From assembly GCF_041080795.1 (NCBI RefSeq), contig NZ_CP129674.1, positions 1,116,001 through 1,180,000 of the forward strand: 64,000 bases of DNA, in the 5' to 3' direction. Below, piece after piece: positions 53,073 to 61,651 of this stretch. The position numbers and the translations under genes were made by a program. The notes under the pieces were generated by a model. The model did not search any database and was not told the DNA's origin. It saw only the letters and a list, made by a program, of their open reading frames with translations. Within the stretch, counting starts at the first letter, position 1. Every line of letters begins with the position of its first letter. Source of the stretch: Bifidobacterium sp. WK041_4_12. GTDB taxonomy: Bacteria; Actinomycetota; Actinomycetes; Actinomycetales; Bifidobacteriaceae.

Positions 53073-54158
53073 ATGTCATTAACCATAGGAATCGTCGGAC
53101 TGCCAAACGTTGGCAAATCCACATTATTCAACGCTTTGACCAGAAACAACGTTCTGGCTGAAAACTATCCATTCGCCACCATCGAGCCGAACACCGGCAT
53201 CGTTGCATTGCCTGACAAACGTCTGCCGATTTTGGCAAAGCTGGTGGGCACGCAGAAGATCATTCCTGCTACCGTCACGTTCGTTGATATCGCAGGCATC
53301 GTCAAAGGCGCTTCACAGGGAGAAGGGTTGGGCAACCAGTTCCTCGCCAACATACGAGAGGCCGATGCTATCTGCGAGGTCGTTCGAGCTTTCGAAGATG
53401 ACGATATCGTCCATGTCAATGGCAAGGTGGACCCGGCAGACGATGTTGACACGATCAACACCGAGCTGATTCTGGCCGATTTGCAGACGATTGAGCATGC
53501 ATTGCCGAAGATGGAGAAAGATCTTCGCGGCAACAAGATCGACAAGTCCCTTATGGATGCGGTGTTGAAGGCGAAGGACATCCTCGCAGGTGGCGAAACC
53601 ATCGACCACGCCGCGCAGGACAAGCGCATCGACAAGGCCAACATTGCCGAGCTCCATCTGATGACAGCCAAGCCATTCATCTATGTGTTCAATGTCGATG
53701 ACGACGAGTTGCAGAACGATGATGTGAAGAAGAAGCTTGCCGCTTCCGTGGCTCCCGCGCCTTCCATATTCCTCAATGCGCAATTCGAGTCGGATCTCAC
53801 CGAACTCGATGAGGCCGATGCCGAGGAGATGCTGCGCGATGCGGGTTTGCAGGAATCCGGCCTGGACCAGCTGGCACGCGTCGGCTTCGATATTCTCGGA
53901 TTGCAGACCTACCTCACGGCTGGGGTGAAGGAGGTGCGCGCCTGGCAGATTCACAAGGGTTGGACGGCCCCTCAGGCCGCAGGCGTGATTCACTCCGACT
54001 TCGAAAAGGGTTTCATCAAGGCCGAGATCGTCTCGTATGACGATCTGGTTGCATCGGGATCCTACGCAAAGGTCAAGGATGAAGGCAAGATGCGTCTGGA
54101 AGGCAAGGACTATGTCATGCAGCCAGGAGACATCGTAGAGTTCAAGTTCAACGTGTGA
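53073..54158 (+). CDS. ychF: redox-regulated ATPase YchF
   Basis: YchF is an Obg-family protein that binds ATP in place of GTP and associates with ribosomes and stress responses. The 361-residue product has GLPNVGKST, the switch region VDIAGIVKGASQGEGLGNQFL, NVDD in place of the GTP-specific NKxD and a C-terminal TGS domain with YLTAGVKEVRAWQIHKGWTAPQAAGVIHSDFEKGFIKAEI (given here in two halves of the family signature). ATG 53073 (MSLTIGIVGLP) is preferred; the upstream frame to 53007 has no homology. Confidence 0.94.
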   Translation: MSLTIGIVGLPNVGKSTLFNALTRNNVLAENYPFATIEPNTGIVALPDKRLPILAKLVGTQKIIPATVTFVDIAGIVKGASQGEGLGNQFLANIREADAICEVVRAFEDDDIVHVNGKVDPADDVDTINTELILADLQTIEHALPKMEKDLRGNKIDKSLMDAVLKAKDILAGGETIDHAAQDKRIDKANIAELHLMTAKPFIYVFNVDDDELQNDDVKKKLAASVAPAPSIFLNAQFESDLTELDEADAEEMLRDAGLQESGLDQLARVGFDILGLQTYLTAGVKEVRAWQIHKGWTAPQAAGVIHSDFEKGFIKAEIVSYDDLVASGSYAKVKDEGKMRLEGKDYVMQPGDIVEFKFNV

Positions 54159-54270
54159 ATTCCAACGCACGCTTCATTGGCTTCATTGAACGTCCATAAA
54201 TGACAAGGCTTCTTAATAGGGGTCGTTCCGAGCCTCAGGCGCATGCGCCTGCGGCTTTGTGATACGTTTC

Positions 54271-54298
54271 TTGTCTGAAACTCGATGATGGGTATCCT
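54271..54298 (+). promoter_or_regulatory. pdxS promoter, probably leaderless
   Basis: TTGTCT (54271-54276) and TATCCT (54293-54298) are 16 bp apart. A start of transcription 6-8 bp later falls at 54305-54306, on the ATG that gives the normal PdxS N-terminus. No ribosome binding site is present. Confidence 0.5.
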
Positions 54299-54305
54299 TA
54301 TGCGT

Positions 54306-55181
54306 ATGACAAATGATAGATATGAATTGAATAAGAATCTTGCCCAGATGCTCAAAGGCGGGGTCATCATGGATGTGACCACGCCGGAACAGGCTGTTAT
54401 CGCTCAGGATGCGGGTGCTTGCGCTGTCATGGCTTTGGAGCGCATTCCTGCGGATATACGTGCAGCTGGCGGAGTGTCGCGCATGAGCGATCCGAAGATG
54501 ATACATGGTATTCAGAAGGCTGTCTCGATTCCTGTGATGGCAAAGGTCCGTATCGGACACTTTGTGGAGGCACAGATTCTTCAGGCCATCGATATCGACT
54601 ATATTGACGAATCTGAAGTGTTGACTCCTGCCGATGATGTGTATCACATTGATAAAACCGCGTTCAGCGTGCCCTTCGTCTGTGGTGCCAAGAATCTGGG
54701 CGAGGCCTTGAGAAGAATCGCCGAGGGCGCTTCGATGATACGTACCAAGGGCGAGCCTGGAACGGGTGATGTGGTGCAGGCCGTGCGCCATATGCGCGAA
54801 ATGAACAGCCAGATTCGTGAGGTTGCAGGACTGCGTGACGACGAACTCTTCGAGAAGGCGAAGCAGCTTGAAGTTCCTGTCGAACTGCTTCGTTCCGTGC
54901 ATGACAACGGTCGACTGCCGGTCGTTAACTTCGCGGCTGGAGGCGTTGCCACGCCAGCTGACGCATCGTTGATGATGCAGCTCGGTGCCGAGGGTGTGTT
55001 TGTTGGATCGGGCATCTTCAAGTCGGGAGACCCTGCACAGCGCGCCTCTGCAATCGTTCAGGCAACGACGAACTACAACGATTTTGACTTGGTGGCCCGC
55101 GTCTCCGAAGGTCTCGGACAGGCGATGGTCGGCATCAACGAGAATGAAATTGCGCTGCTGATGGCGGAGCGTGGCAAGTGA
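54306..55181 (+). CDS. pdxS: pyridoxal 5'-phosphate synthase subunit PdxS
   Basis: PdxS builds PLP from ribose 5-phosphate, glyceraldehyde 3-phosphate and ammonia. The 291-residue TIM barrel shows GGVIMDVTTPEQA, the active-site lysine in VMAKVRIGHF, the second catalytic Lys in IRTKGEPGTGDVVQAVRHMR and the phosphate-binding FAAGGVATPADASLMMQLG and GVFVGSGIFKS. ATG 54306 (MTNDRYELNKNL) is preferred over 54300 and 54285 because it is the conserved N-terminus and fits a leaderless start. It overlaps pdxT by 4 bp. Confidence 0.95.
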   Translation: MTNDRYELNKNLAQMLKGGVIMDVTTPEQAVIAQDAGACAVMALERIPADIRAAGGVSRMSDPKMIHGIQKAVSIPVMAKVRIGHFVEAQILQAIDIDYIDESEVLTPADDVYHIDKTAFSVPFVCGAKNLGEALRRIAEGASMIRTKGEPGTGDVVQAVRHMREMNSQIREVAGLRDDELFEKAKQLEVPVELLRSVHDNGRLPVVNFAAGGVATPADASLMMQLGAEGVFVGSGIFKSGDPAQRASAIVQATTNYNDFDLVARVSEGLGQAMVGINENEIALLMAERGK

Positions 55182-55867
55182 GTGATTCTGAGGAAAACTT
55201 GCCGCTGGTAGATGTTGCTGGGGATGATGCAGGTAACGATTCTGCCGATGTTGGCGATGTTGGTGACGCTGGCGACGCCGGTGGGCGCGATTCTGGCGAT
55301 TCGTCACGTGTAATCGGCGTGCTTGCCCTGCAGGGAGCGTTCATCGAGCATGAACATATGCTGGCGAAGCTTGGCATCCGAACGGTTGAAATTCGACAGC
55401 GACGAGACCTTGAGCAGCATTTCAGCGGCTTGATACTGCCAGGTGGCGAATCGACGGTGCAGGGCAAGCTGCTGCACGATCTGGATATGGCGGAACCCTT
55501 GCGCCAACTCATCGCTGCCGGGCTGCCAACCTTCGGCACCTGCGCGGGACTCTTGCTGCTTGCCAAGCATGTCGAAGATGGAGACACCCATCTTGCGCTG
55601 ATGGACATCACGGCAAGGCGTAACGCCTACGGCCGTCAGCTTGGCTCGTTCTTCACCAAAGGCGAGGTGACTGGCGTAGGAACCATTCCGATGACCTTCA
55701 TTCGTGCGCCTTATATCGAAAGCGTGGGGAAGAAGGTGCAGATCCTCTCCGAAGTCAGAGGGCATATCGTTGCGGCACGCGAAAACAACATGCTGGTCTC
55801 CTCATTCCATCCCGAATTGAACGACGATCTCTCCCTGCATCGCTATTTTGTGGGCATGCTGAGCTGA
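55178..55867 (+). CDS. pdxT: pyridoxal 5'-phosphate synthase glutaminase PdxT
   Basis: PdxT releases ammonia from glutamine for PdxS. The class I glutaminase core has VLALQGAFIEHEHML, PGGEST, the nucleophile C122 in GTCAGLLLL and the His/Glu pair in SSFHPELNDD. The 229-residue length exceeds the usual ~190: about 40 residues precede the core, an acidic Asp/Gly/Ala/Val-rich stretch built from four 9-bp repeats. GTG 55178 overlaps pdxS by 4 bp. A later start would remove the extension but I see no good one before residue 44. Confidence 0.93.
   Translation: MSDSEENLPLVDVAGDDAGNDSADVGDVGDAGDAGGRDSGDSSRVIGVLALQGAFIEHEHMLAKLGIRTVEIRQRRDLEQHFSGLILPGGESTVQGKLLHDLDMAEPLRQLIAAGLPTFGTCAGLLLLAKHVEDGDTHLALMDITARRNAYGRQLGSFFTKGEVTGVGTIPMTFIRAPYIESVGKKVQILSEVRGHIVAARENNMLVSSFHPELNDDLSLHRYFVGMLS
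55247..55282 (+). repeat. 9-bp tandem repeat in pdxT
   Basis: Four units GATGTTGGC, GATGTTGGT, GACGCTGGC and GACGCCGGT encode DVG, DVG, DAG and DAG in the N-terminal extension of PdxT. Confidence 0.85.
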
Positions 55868-55988
55868 ATCGTTGATTTCAACTGAATGCGACCGCAATTG
55901 CGTAACTTGATAGTCCTGATTCTTTTCCAGAGCTGAAAAGGTGGATATGGGGGAGAGATGCGCGAATAATCAAGGGAAAGATAATTCC

Positions 55989-56043
55989 ACAGTTGTTGAG
56001 GTCACAGTTGTTGGGGTAACAGTTGTTGGGGTAACAGTTGTTT
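55989..56043 (+). repeat. 15-bp tandem repeat before the peroxidase gene
   Basis: Three 15-bp units (ACAGTTGTTGGGGTA; the first reads AGGTC at its end) plus ten bases of a fourth. The array lies 36-90 bp upstream of the gpx start, where a promoter or operator would be expected. Confidence 0.85.
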
Positions 56044-56078
56044 GAACCTGATCTGGTTATCGATCTGAAGGAGCTGGA

Positions 56079-56552
56079 ATGAGTGTTTATGATTTTACTG
56101 TCAAGGATCCGAAGGGCAATGATGTGAGCCTTGGAGAATACCAGGGCAAGGTGTTGCTTATTGTGAATACGGCGACCAAATGCGGGTTCACTCCGCAGTA
56201 TGAAGGGCTTGAGAAGCTGTATCACGAATACAGGGACAAGGGCTTGGAAATCCTTGATTTCCCGTGCAATCAGTTCAACAGTCAGGCACCTGGAACAGAC
56301 GAGGAAATAGGATCGTTCTGCCGTGTGAAGTACGGCACTGAGTTCCCTCGCTTTGCAAAGATTGATGTCAACGGCGATCATGCAGATCCACTCTATGAGT
56401 GGCTCAAGGACCAGAAATCTGGCGTTGGCATGAAAAGCATCAAGTGGAATTTCACGAAATTCCTTGTCGACCGGCAGGGCAACGTGGTGAATCGTTACGC
56501 TCCGACAACCACTCCTGAAAGCATCGAAAAGGACATAGTCGCACAACTGTAG
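56079..56552 (+). CDS. glutathione peroxidase family protein
   Basis: A 157-residue peroxidase of the GPx family that reduces hydroperoxides. The peroxidatic cysteine is C35 in NTATKCGFTPQY; the catalytic Gln is in LDFPCNQFNSQAPG and the Trp and Asn in IKWNFTKFLVDR. In non-glutathione bacteria these enzymes usually depend on thioredoxin. FPCNQF carries the Cys present in many family members. GGAGCTGGA precedes ATG 56079. The gene is monocistronic, with a tandem repeat in its upstream region. Confidence 0.94.
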   Translation: MSVYDFTVKDPKGNDVSLGEYQGKVLLIVNTATKCGFTPQYEGLEKLYHEYRDKGLEILDFPCNQFNSQAPGTDEEIGSFCRVKYGTEFPRFAKIDVNGDHADPLYEWLKDQKSGVGMKSIKWNFTKFLVDRQGNVVNRYAPTTTPESIEKDIVAQL

Positions 56553-56670
56553 GCGCGTCATTCATGCATCGAATCATGTATTAACTATGTTCACATGGTG
56601 GTCATCCACCTTCCCGCAGGCTGGAATCAGCGTAGGTTTCCCGTCTTGAGAAGGGAAGGTGGATAATACA

Positions 56671-57705
56671 ATGGCAAAAGTCCAGCAATTTAGCTCATGG
56701 CTGACAAAGTGGTTCACACTCGTCGTCGTGCTGTGGGCAGTACTCAACTTCTTCGAACCGCAGACCAGTCTGTGGGCGAAGAGCTACGTTAATTATTTCC
56801 TCAGCATCATTCTTTTTGGAATGGGAATGACACTGAGTATTGAGGATTTCAAGCGAATTATCCGCATGCCCCTGATGGTTATCGTCGGCACCGTGGCTCA
56901 TTACTTGATCATGCCTCTTCTGGCCGTCCTCCTGTGCTGGATATTCCGTCTGCAAGGAATGATTGCAGTAGGCGTCATCCTTGTGGGCTGCTGCCCTTCG
57001 GGAACATCATCGAATGTGATGTCGTTCCTTTCCAAAGGTGATGTGGCTTTGGACGTTTCGATCGGTCTGCTCTCAACGCTATGCGCGCCAATCATGGTGC
57101 CACTGTTGATGAGCGGTCTTGCAAGTTCATATGTTCAGATCCCCGTCGAGAAGCTGTTCCTCACCTCGGTTCAGGTGGTGCTGATTCCTGTCGCCTTGGG
57201 CGTTATCGTTCATACGATCTTCGGCAAGCATGTTCAGAAGGTCACGCTGGCATTGCCGGCGGTTTCACAGATAGCCATACTCGTCATCATTGGCGTGGTC
57301 GTCGCTGCCAACAACGGCAAGCTGTTCACGGCTCAAACCGCGCTGCTGCTTCCTGTGGTGATGCTGCATAATCTGAGTGGCTATACTCTTGGCTTCCTGT
57401 TCAGCAAGCTGATGTACAAGATATATCCCAAGGGTTTCCGCTATGCACAGCAGAAGGCAGTCACCTTCGAAGTCGGTATGCAGGATTCGGCATTGGGCGC
57501 GACACTTGCCCTTCAGGCGTTTGCCGCAAATCCAATCGTTGCAATCCCTTCAACCTTCTTCAGCGTATGGCACAACATCTCAGGTTCGGTGCTGTCATCA
57601 TGGTGGGTTCGTCACGATGCAAAATATGGCATCAAGGCAGACTCTGAAAATGGGAAGATTCATGCAACAACCAAGCAGGTGAAACTGGAAACGGCTCAAG
57701 CGTAG
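56671..57705 (+). CDS. bile acid:sodium symporter (BASS) family transporter
   Basis: A 344-residue membrane protein with about ten helices. The BASS hallmark CCPSGTSSNVMSFLSKGDVALDVS holds the first discontinuous-helix substrate/sodium site (SGTSSN), and EVGMQDSALGATLA supplies the second crossing motif with E and Q. Such proteins carry small organic acids such as pantoate, pyruvate or keto acids with sodium. GTG 56659 is an alternative start with AAGGGAAG just before it; ATG 56671 is preferred for its spacing to GGTGG. The substrate is unknown. Confidence 0.88.
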   Translation: MAKVQQFSSWLTKWFTLVVVLWAVLNFFEPQTSLWAKSYVNYFLSIILFGMGMTLSIEDFKRIIRMPLMVIVGTVAHYLIMPLLAVLLCWIFRLQGMIAVGVILVGCCPSGTSSNVMSFLSKGDVALDVSIGLLSTLCAPIMVPLLMSGLASSYVQIPVEKLFLTSVQVVLIPVALGVIVHTIFGKHVQKVTLALPAVSQIAILVIIGVVVAANNGKLFTAQTALLLPVVMLHNLSGYTLGFLFSKLMYKIYPKGFRYAQQKAVTFEVGMQDSALGATLALQAFAANPIVAIPSTFFSVWHNISGSVLSSWWVRHDAKYGIKADSENGKIHATTKQVKLETAQA

Positions 57706-57731
57706 TCAGAAAATCATCAAGAAACCACAAG

Positions 57732-57844
57732 ATTGCGAGTTTTGTTGCCTTGCATCGAGTACAAGGTCAGAATTCGTTGGAATTGAGTTCACATTCCGCG
57801 GATAAGATCATTCGATGCTTTCACATGGCAACAAAACTCGCAAT
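57732..57844. repeat. long two-stem inverted repeat, copy 3 of the GTTTTGTTGCC family
   Basis: Arms 57732-57749 and 57827-57844 pair perfectly over 18 bp (core GCGAGTTTTGTTGCC). Inside, GCATCGA (57752-57758) and TCGATGC (57812-57818) form a second stem. It lies between the convergent BASS and YdcF genes. The left arm continues outward to match copy 2 over 24 bases. Confidence 0.85.
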
Positions 57845-57896
57845 TTCATGTTTGGACGCGGCAACAAGGCACGATGTTGCAAGCATTGTGGTGTAG

Positions 57897-58925
57897 TCAG
57901 TGCATGAATTGTGACAATGCTGGTCCAAAAGTCTGAAGCAACAGTGAAATGAGCCAGATGCAGGCGATGACGATGTATGGCCATCTATGATCGATTGAAA
58001 TCGCAACGAATTCGCGTATGAAAGCTGTCGGCCAATAGTAGCTCTTCGTGTGGCTGCCCACTCCATCGGCCTTGAGATGCAGCATATGCGCATATTCCGC
58101 TGCACGGAAGACATGGTAGTCGCTCGTCACCAAGGCGCAGCGATAGTCATGCCCGCCTGAGTGCTCGGTAATCAGGGATTTGGAAAATTCGAGATTCTCC
58201 ATGGTCGTTGTCGAACGATCCTCAAGCAGAATGGCTTCGGCGGGCACCTTGCATTGCTGCTGCAGATATCTGTTCATCGCCTCGGCTTCGGAGATTTGCT
58301 CGTCAGCTCCCTGACCTCCTGAGGCTATGAACTTGCCGTAACCCTGTTGACGTTTCCAGAGGCGAACCGCCTTGTCAATTCTGCCTTTCAGCAGGGGAGT
58401 GGGTTCGGTCCCCTGAAGGCCTGCACCATGAATGATGATGTAGTCGTAACGTCTGCGCTTTGGCAGGAGTCGATAAATCCACGAGTAGGCCAGAAGTGCG
58501 GTGAAGGTGAAAAAGAACCATATTCCTTCAAGAACGATCAATCCTGCAATGCTGACCAAAGCCCGGGGAGCATGCATTGCGGTCAGCAGAGGGAAGGCGA
58601 TGAAGAACAGGACGATTGCGAATGCGAGCAGAGCTGGAAGCATCGTAGTTCTCGACAATCCCTCATGCCTCGCAACCACAATCGAGTTGATGCCAAGAAA
58701 TACGATGACGATGATCGGGCATATCGTGATGGCGGCGAGAATTGGCAGAATCATCCATTCCTGGCCGAATCCCATCAACAGATTGGTCGCCAGGCAGATG
58801 AGGAACAGGCTGAGGTAGATGGAATTTCTAAATTGCCGCGGCTCCCTCCACAAGGAGTAGATAAAGAGTCCGCCAAAAAGCAACACTGGTGCATAGAGCA
58901 GGGCTATGCCAATCATGGGATTCAT
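57897..58925 (-). CDS. YdcF family membrane protein (DUF218)
   Basis: A 342-residue protein with about five to six N-terminal helices and a cytosolic or extracellular DUF218/SanA-ElyC domain (about residues 155-310). The latter shows YIIIHGAGLQG, a Ser/Gly loop in IASGGQGADEQISEAEAMNRYL, LLEDRSTTTMENLEFSK and ALVTSDYHVFRAAEYA, which are the usual family motifs. ElyC/SanA relatives affect cell-envelope integrity. The start ATG is at 58925 and the gene diverges from the glycosyltransferase. The enzymatic role is unknown. Confidence 0.88.
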   Translation of the reverse strand: MNPMIGIALLYAPVLLFGGLFIYSLWREPRQFRNSIYLSLFLICLATNLLMGFGQEWMILPILAAITICPIIVIVFLGINSIVVARHEGLSRTTMLPALLAFAIVLFFIAFPLLTAMHAPRALVSIAGLIVLEGIWFFFTFTALLAYSWIYRLLPKRRRYDYIIIHGAGLQGTEPTPLLKGRIDKAVRLWKRQQGYGKFIASGGQGADEQISEAEAMNRYLQQQCKVPAEAILLEDRSTTTMENLEFSKSLITEHSGGHDYRCALVTSDYHVFRAAEYAHMLHLKADGVGSHTKSYYWPTAFIREFVAISIDHRWPYIVIACIWLISLLLQTFGPALSQFMH

Positions 58926-59083
58926 GGGAGCCTTTCACGACCGAAGAAAAATCAATGACTGATACCTATGCTAGCCAATTGCCGCTTGCCATGGTCTGTG
59001 AGTCGTTGGTGAGCCTTCAGTGAGTCGTGGCCACTGAGCTCCTTTCTGGTTCTCCCTCGAAGCGTGGTACTACCATCGAACGC

Positions 59084-60265
59084 ATGACGTTGCGAATAGG
59101 CTTTGTTTTTGACGACACCCTCGATGTGCTGGATGGCGTTCAGGCACACATACTCACCCTCGGCAAGGAGCTGGCCAGACGGGGCAATGAAGTCCACTAT
59201 CTTGTCGGCCAGACTGCAGGAAGGCCTGTCGAACACATTCATCCCTTGGCTCGCAACATGATGGTGGCGTTCAACGGCAATAGAATGAGAATCCCCATCC
59301 TCTCCAAAGCTTCGTCTATTCGCCATGTTTTGGACGAGTGCAACTTCGATGTTCTTCACGTTCAGGCACCCTACAGTCCTCTGTTTGCGGGCAGGGTTCT
59401 CAATCGTGCTGACGACGCCACAGCAGTTGTGGCAACCTACCATATTGCACCTACGGGCATGCTGTCATATCTCGGTGGGAAAATGCTTGGAGCCATCAAT
59501 GCGCATACTCACAGACGGGTTGACGACGTGATATCTGTTTCCAAGGTGGCAGCAGACTATGCGCATCTTACGGCGCACGTCGATAGTTGCGTCATACCCA
59601 ATCCCGTCGATGTGCAAGGTTTTAAGCGGCGCAAGGAACAAGCCGGACAGCGTTCCATCGAAGCGTTCCATGGCAACGGTCCGCATGTGGTGTTCCTTGG
59701 TCGCTTCGTTGAACGCAAGGGTGCCAAGGTGCTGATTGAAGCCTTGCATTGGGGAGAGAGCCATCATCTTTTCCCCACGGATATGCATGTCACCTTTGCA
59801 GGCAAAGGGCCGCTCTTGGAAGAGTCGAAGCAACAGGCCAGTGACCTTCACTTGCCTTGCAATTTCATCGGTTTCATCGATGAGGATGACAAGCCCTCAC
59901 TGTTGGCAAGCGCCGATGTGGCGGTCTTCCCCTCAACGGGTGGAGAATCGTTCGGCATCGTGCTGCTCGAAGCCATAGCGTCAGGCTCGAAGGTGGTGCT
60001 TGCCGGTGACAATCCGGGCTATAGAAGTACCCTGATGAACCAGGAGGATGTGTTGTTTCCGGTCAGAGGAGAAGGACGAGCCCAGGCTCTGGCAGAGAGC
60101 ATCGCCAAGGCGCTCACGAATCAAGCGTGGTCCAGCCAGGTGCATGACGAAGAGCAGGGCCTGCTCACATCCTATGACGTTTCAGCAGTAGCCGATCAGG
60201 TCGAAGAGGTCTATCGACGGGCAATCAGGGCCAGAAGAAATCCCGAGCAGGATAGGAGCATATGA
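59084..60265 (+). CDS. GT4 family glycosyltransferase
   Basis: A 393-residue GT-B glycosyltransferase. The N-terminal LRIGFVFDDTLDVLDGVQAHILTLGKELARRGNEVHYL resembles the acceptor-domain start of actinobacterial PimA-like enzymes (split here from its next motif, FDVLHVQAPYSP). The donor domain has FLGRFVERKGAKVLIEAL and the E-x7-E motif in GGESFGIVLLEA. By family it transfers a sugar from a nucleotide donor, possibly to a lipid. ATG 59084 is used; the frame upstream to 59027 is not family-like. It ends 18 bp before the convergent GH3 gene. The acceptor is unknown. Confidence 0.85.
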   Translation: MTLRIGFVFDDTLDVLDGVQAHILTLGKELARRGNEVHYLVGQTAGRPVEHIHPLARNMMVAFNGNRMRIPILSKASSIRHVLDECNFDVLHVQAPYSPLFAGRVLNRADDATAVVATYHIAPTGMLSYLGGKMLGAINAHTHRRVDDVISVSKVAADYAHLTAHVDSCVIPNPVDVQGFKRRKEQAGQRSIEAFHGNGPHVVFLGRFVERKGAKVLIEALHWGESHHLFPTDMHVTFAGKGPLLEESKQQASDLHLPCNFIGFIDEDDKPSLLASADVAVFPSTGGESFGIVLLEAIASGSKVVLAGDNPGYRSTLMNQEDVLFPVRGEGRAQALAESIAKALTNQAWSSQVHDEEQGLLTSYDVSAVADQVEEVYRRAIRARRNPEQDRSI

Positions 60266-60283
60266 CCCGCAGATGCCTGCGGG
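60266..60283. terminator. small hairpin between convergent genes
   Basis: CCCGCA and TGCGGG form a perfect 6-bp stem around a 6-nt loop, filling the 18-bp gap between the glycosyltransferase and GH3 genes. It has no T-run. Confidence 0.5.
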
Positions 60284-61609
60284 CTAATGCATCAGTTGCT
60301 TCTCGTATTTGAGCGTGAGCACGCGAGTGGCGGACGACTTGACCTGCTGGGCGAAATCCGCGTTCTTCTGTGCCGTGTCAATGATCCCATCGAGTATTGT
60401 TTCGATGTAACCCGGAGCGTCGGCACACACGAGATCGCCGCCAGCCTGAATGAAGCGAACGCCCAGCTCACCGACCGGTATCCCTGACAGAGCCTGAGCC
60501 GAGAGGGAATCTGAAACGATGATGCCCTCAAAGTGCTCCTCATCTCGAAGGTGACCCTGCATGATCGTTGGCGAGAATGCTGCAGGATTGTTGGGGTCGA
60601 TCTTCGAATATGTGGCAAGCGACATCATGACAAACGCGGGTTGTGACTGAAGCGTCGTATCGAATGCAGATATTTCCTGTCCATCCAGCGTCGTCGTGGA
60701 ATCGATGATGCCTGCATTGGTGAAATCGGTGTTGCCTGCGATTGCTCCAAGGCCTGGATAGTGCTTTATCGCAGTGGACACTTCAGCATCGGCCATGCCT
60801 TGAATGAAAGCGGAGGCGTGCGCGGCATTGCCTTGGGCATCGAGGCCGAAATCTCGATTGAGGGCTCCGATTGCGGCATTGTTCGCACGTGGCTGAGTCT
60901 GCACGGTGTCAACCGATGGTGCAAAATCAACATTCACTCCCGCAGATTGCAGTGACGCGCCCCAAGATTGTGCATTCGTGCGCAAAGTCTGAGTATCCAT
61001 CTGACCTTGCATGACGGCGCTGGGCATCTGTGCGAATCCCGGACCTTTGAGGTGCTGCACGGTTCCGCCCTCCTGATCGGTTGCAACGAGCAGACCGTCG
61101 CCATTGCGCGCATAGGCTTGCAGCGCTTGCGTTTCGGCATGGACAGCGGCCACGCCTGCCGTGCTGTTGCCAAACAGAAGCACAGACCCGATGTGCCTGT
61201 TCTCAATGTCGTCTTGAATCGTGCTCGTAGCTGAGCCTGCCTGAAGCGAAATCATCACCAATTGCGCTGCCTGATCCTGCACTGACATCGTGGAAACACG
61301 CTTGCTGGCCTGCAACGCGGCCTTCTGCTGTTCGCTAAGGTGTGGCGACGGAACTTCCTGCTTGCTGATATCGAGATGAATGTTCGCTGACGTGCTTGCC
61401 GGTGTGCTTGCTGGAGGCTGCGATGTCGTCGGTTCCTGCTGTCCAGTCGAGCAGGCAGAGGAAAGCAGGGTGAGCACCATAGCGATGATGGATGCCCAGC
61501 CCCGCAGGTGCATCGAGTGGCCGTTGCGTGTCTTCAGAACACATGCCTTCAGAACAGATGCCTTCAGAACGGATGCAGGAGAGCATCGTCCATTGTTCAG
61601 CTTTTCCAT
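60284..61609 (-). CDS. GH3 family lipoprotein, NagZ-related
   Basis: A 441-residue exported protein with a lipobox LLSSAC after a hydrophobic segment (MHLRGWASIIAMVLTLLSSAC region), then a Ser/Thr/Pro linker and a glycoside hydrolase family 3 N-terminal domain. Family segments are LVATDQEGGTVQ, VNVDFAPSVD, TAIKHYPGLG and the nucleophile region GIIVSDSLSAQAL with Asp. It is likely a beta-N-acetylhexosaminidase-like enzyme acting on cell-wall sugars. The N-terminus upstream of the signal contains three 15-bp repeats (VLKAS-type); a start at 61513 would remove them and give a normal signal peptide, but no strong binding site decides. It is convergent with the GT4 gene. Confidence 0.85.
   Translation of the reverse strand: MEKLNNGRCSPASVLKASVLKACVLKTRNGHSMHLRGWASIIAMVLTLLSSACSTGQQEPTTSQPPASTPASTSANIHLDISKQEVPSPHLSEQQKAALQASKRVSTMSVQDQAAQLVMISLQAGSATSTIQDDIENRHIGSVLLFGNSTAGVAAVHAETQALQAYARNGDGLLVATDQEGGTVQHLKGPGFAQMPSAVMQGQMDTQTLRTNAQSWGASLQSAGVNVDFAPSVDTVQTQPRANNAAIGALNRDFGLDAQGNAAHASAFIQGMADAEVSTAIKHYPGLGAIAGNTDFTNAGIIDSTTTLDGQEISAFDTTLQSQPAFVMMSLATYSKIDPNNPAAFSPTIMQGHLRDEEHFEGIIVSDSLSAQALSGIPVGELGVRFIQAGGDLVCADAPGYIETILDGIIDTAQKNADFAQQVKSSATRVLTLKYEKQLMH
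61528..61572 (-). repeat. 15-bp tandem repeat at the GH3 gene start
   Basis: Three units of ATGCCTTCAGAACAG type (plus strand) encode VLKAS/VLKAC before the signal peptide. They are coding only if the gene starts at 61609. Confidence 0.85.
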
Positions 61610-61651
61610 AGGGTTCCATGCTATCTGGAGGGGTTCATGTAGTCTTGAATC

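Noticed and set aside
55878..56561. A 227-codon minus-strand frame over gpx
   Set aside because: It contains the 15-bp repeat as an Asn/Cys/Tyr-rich stretch and is antisense to an intact peroxidase gene.
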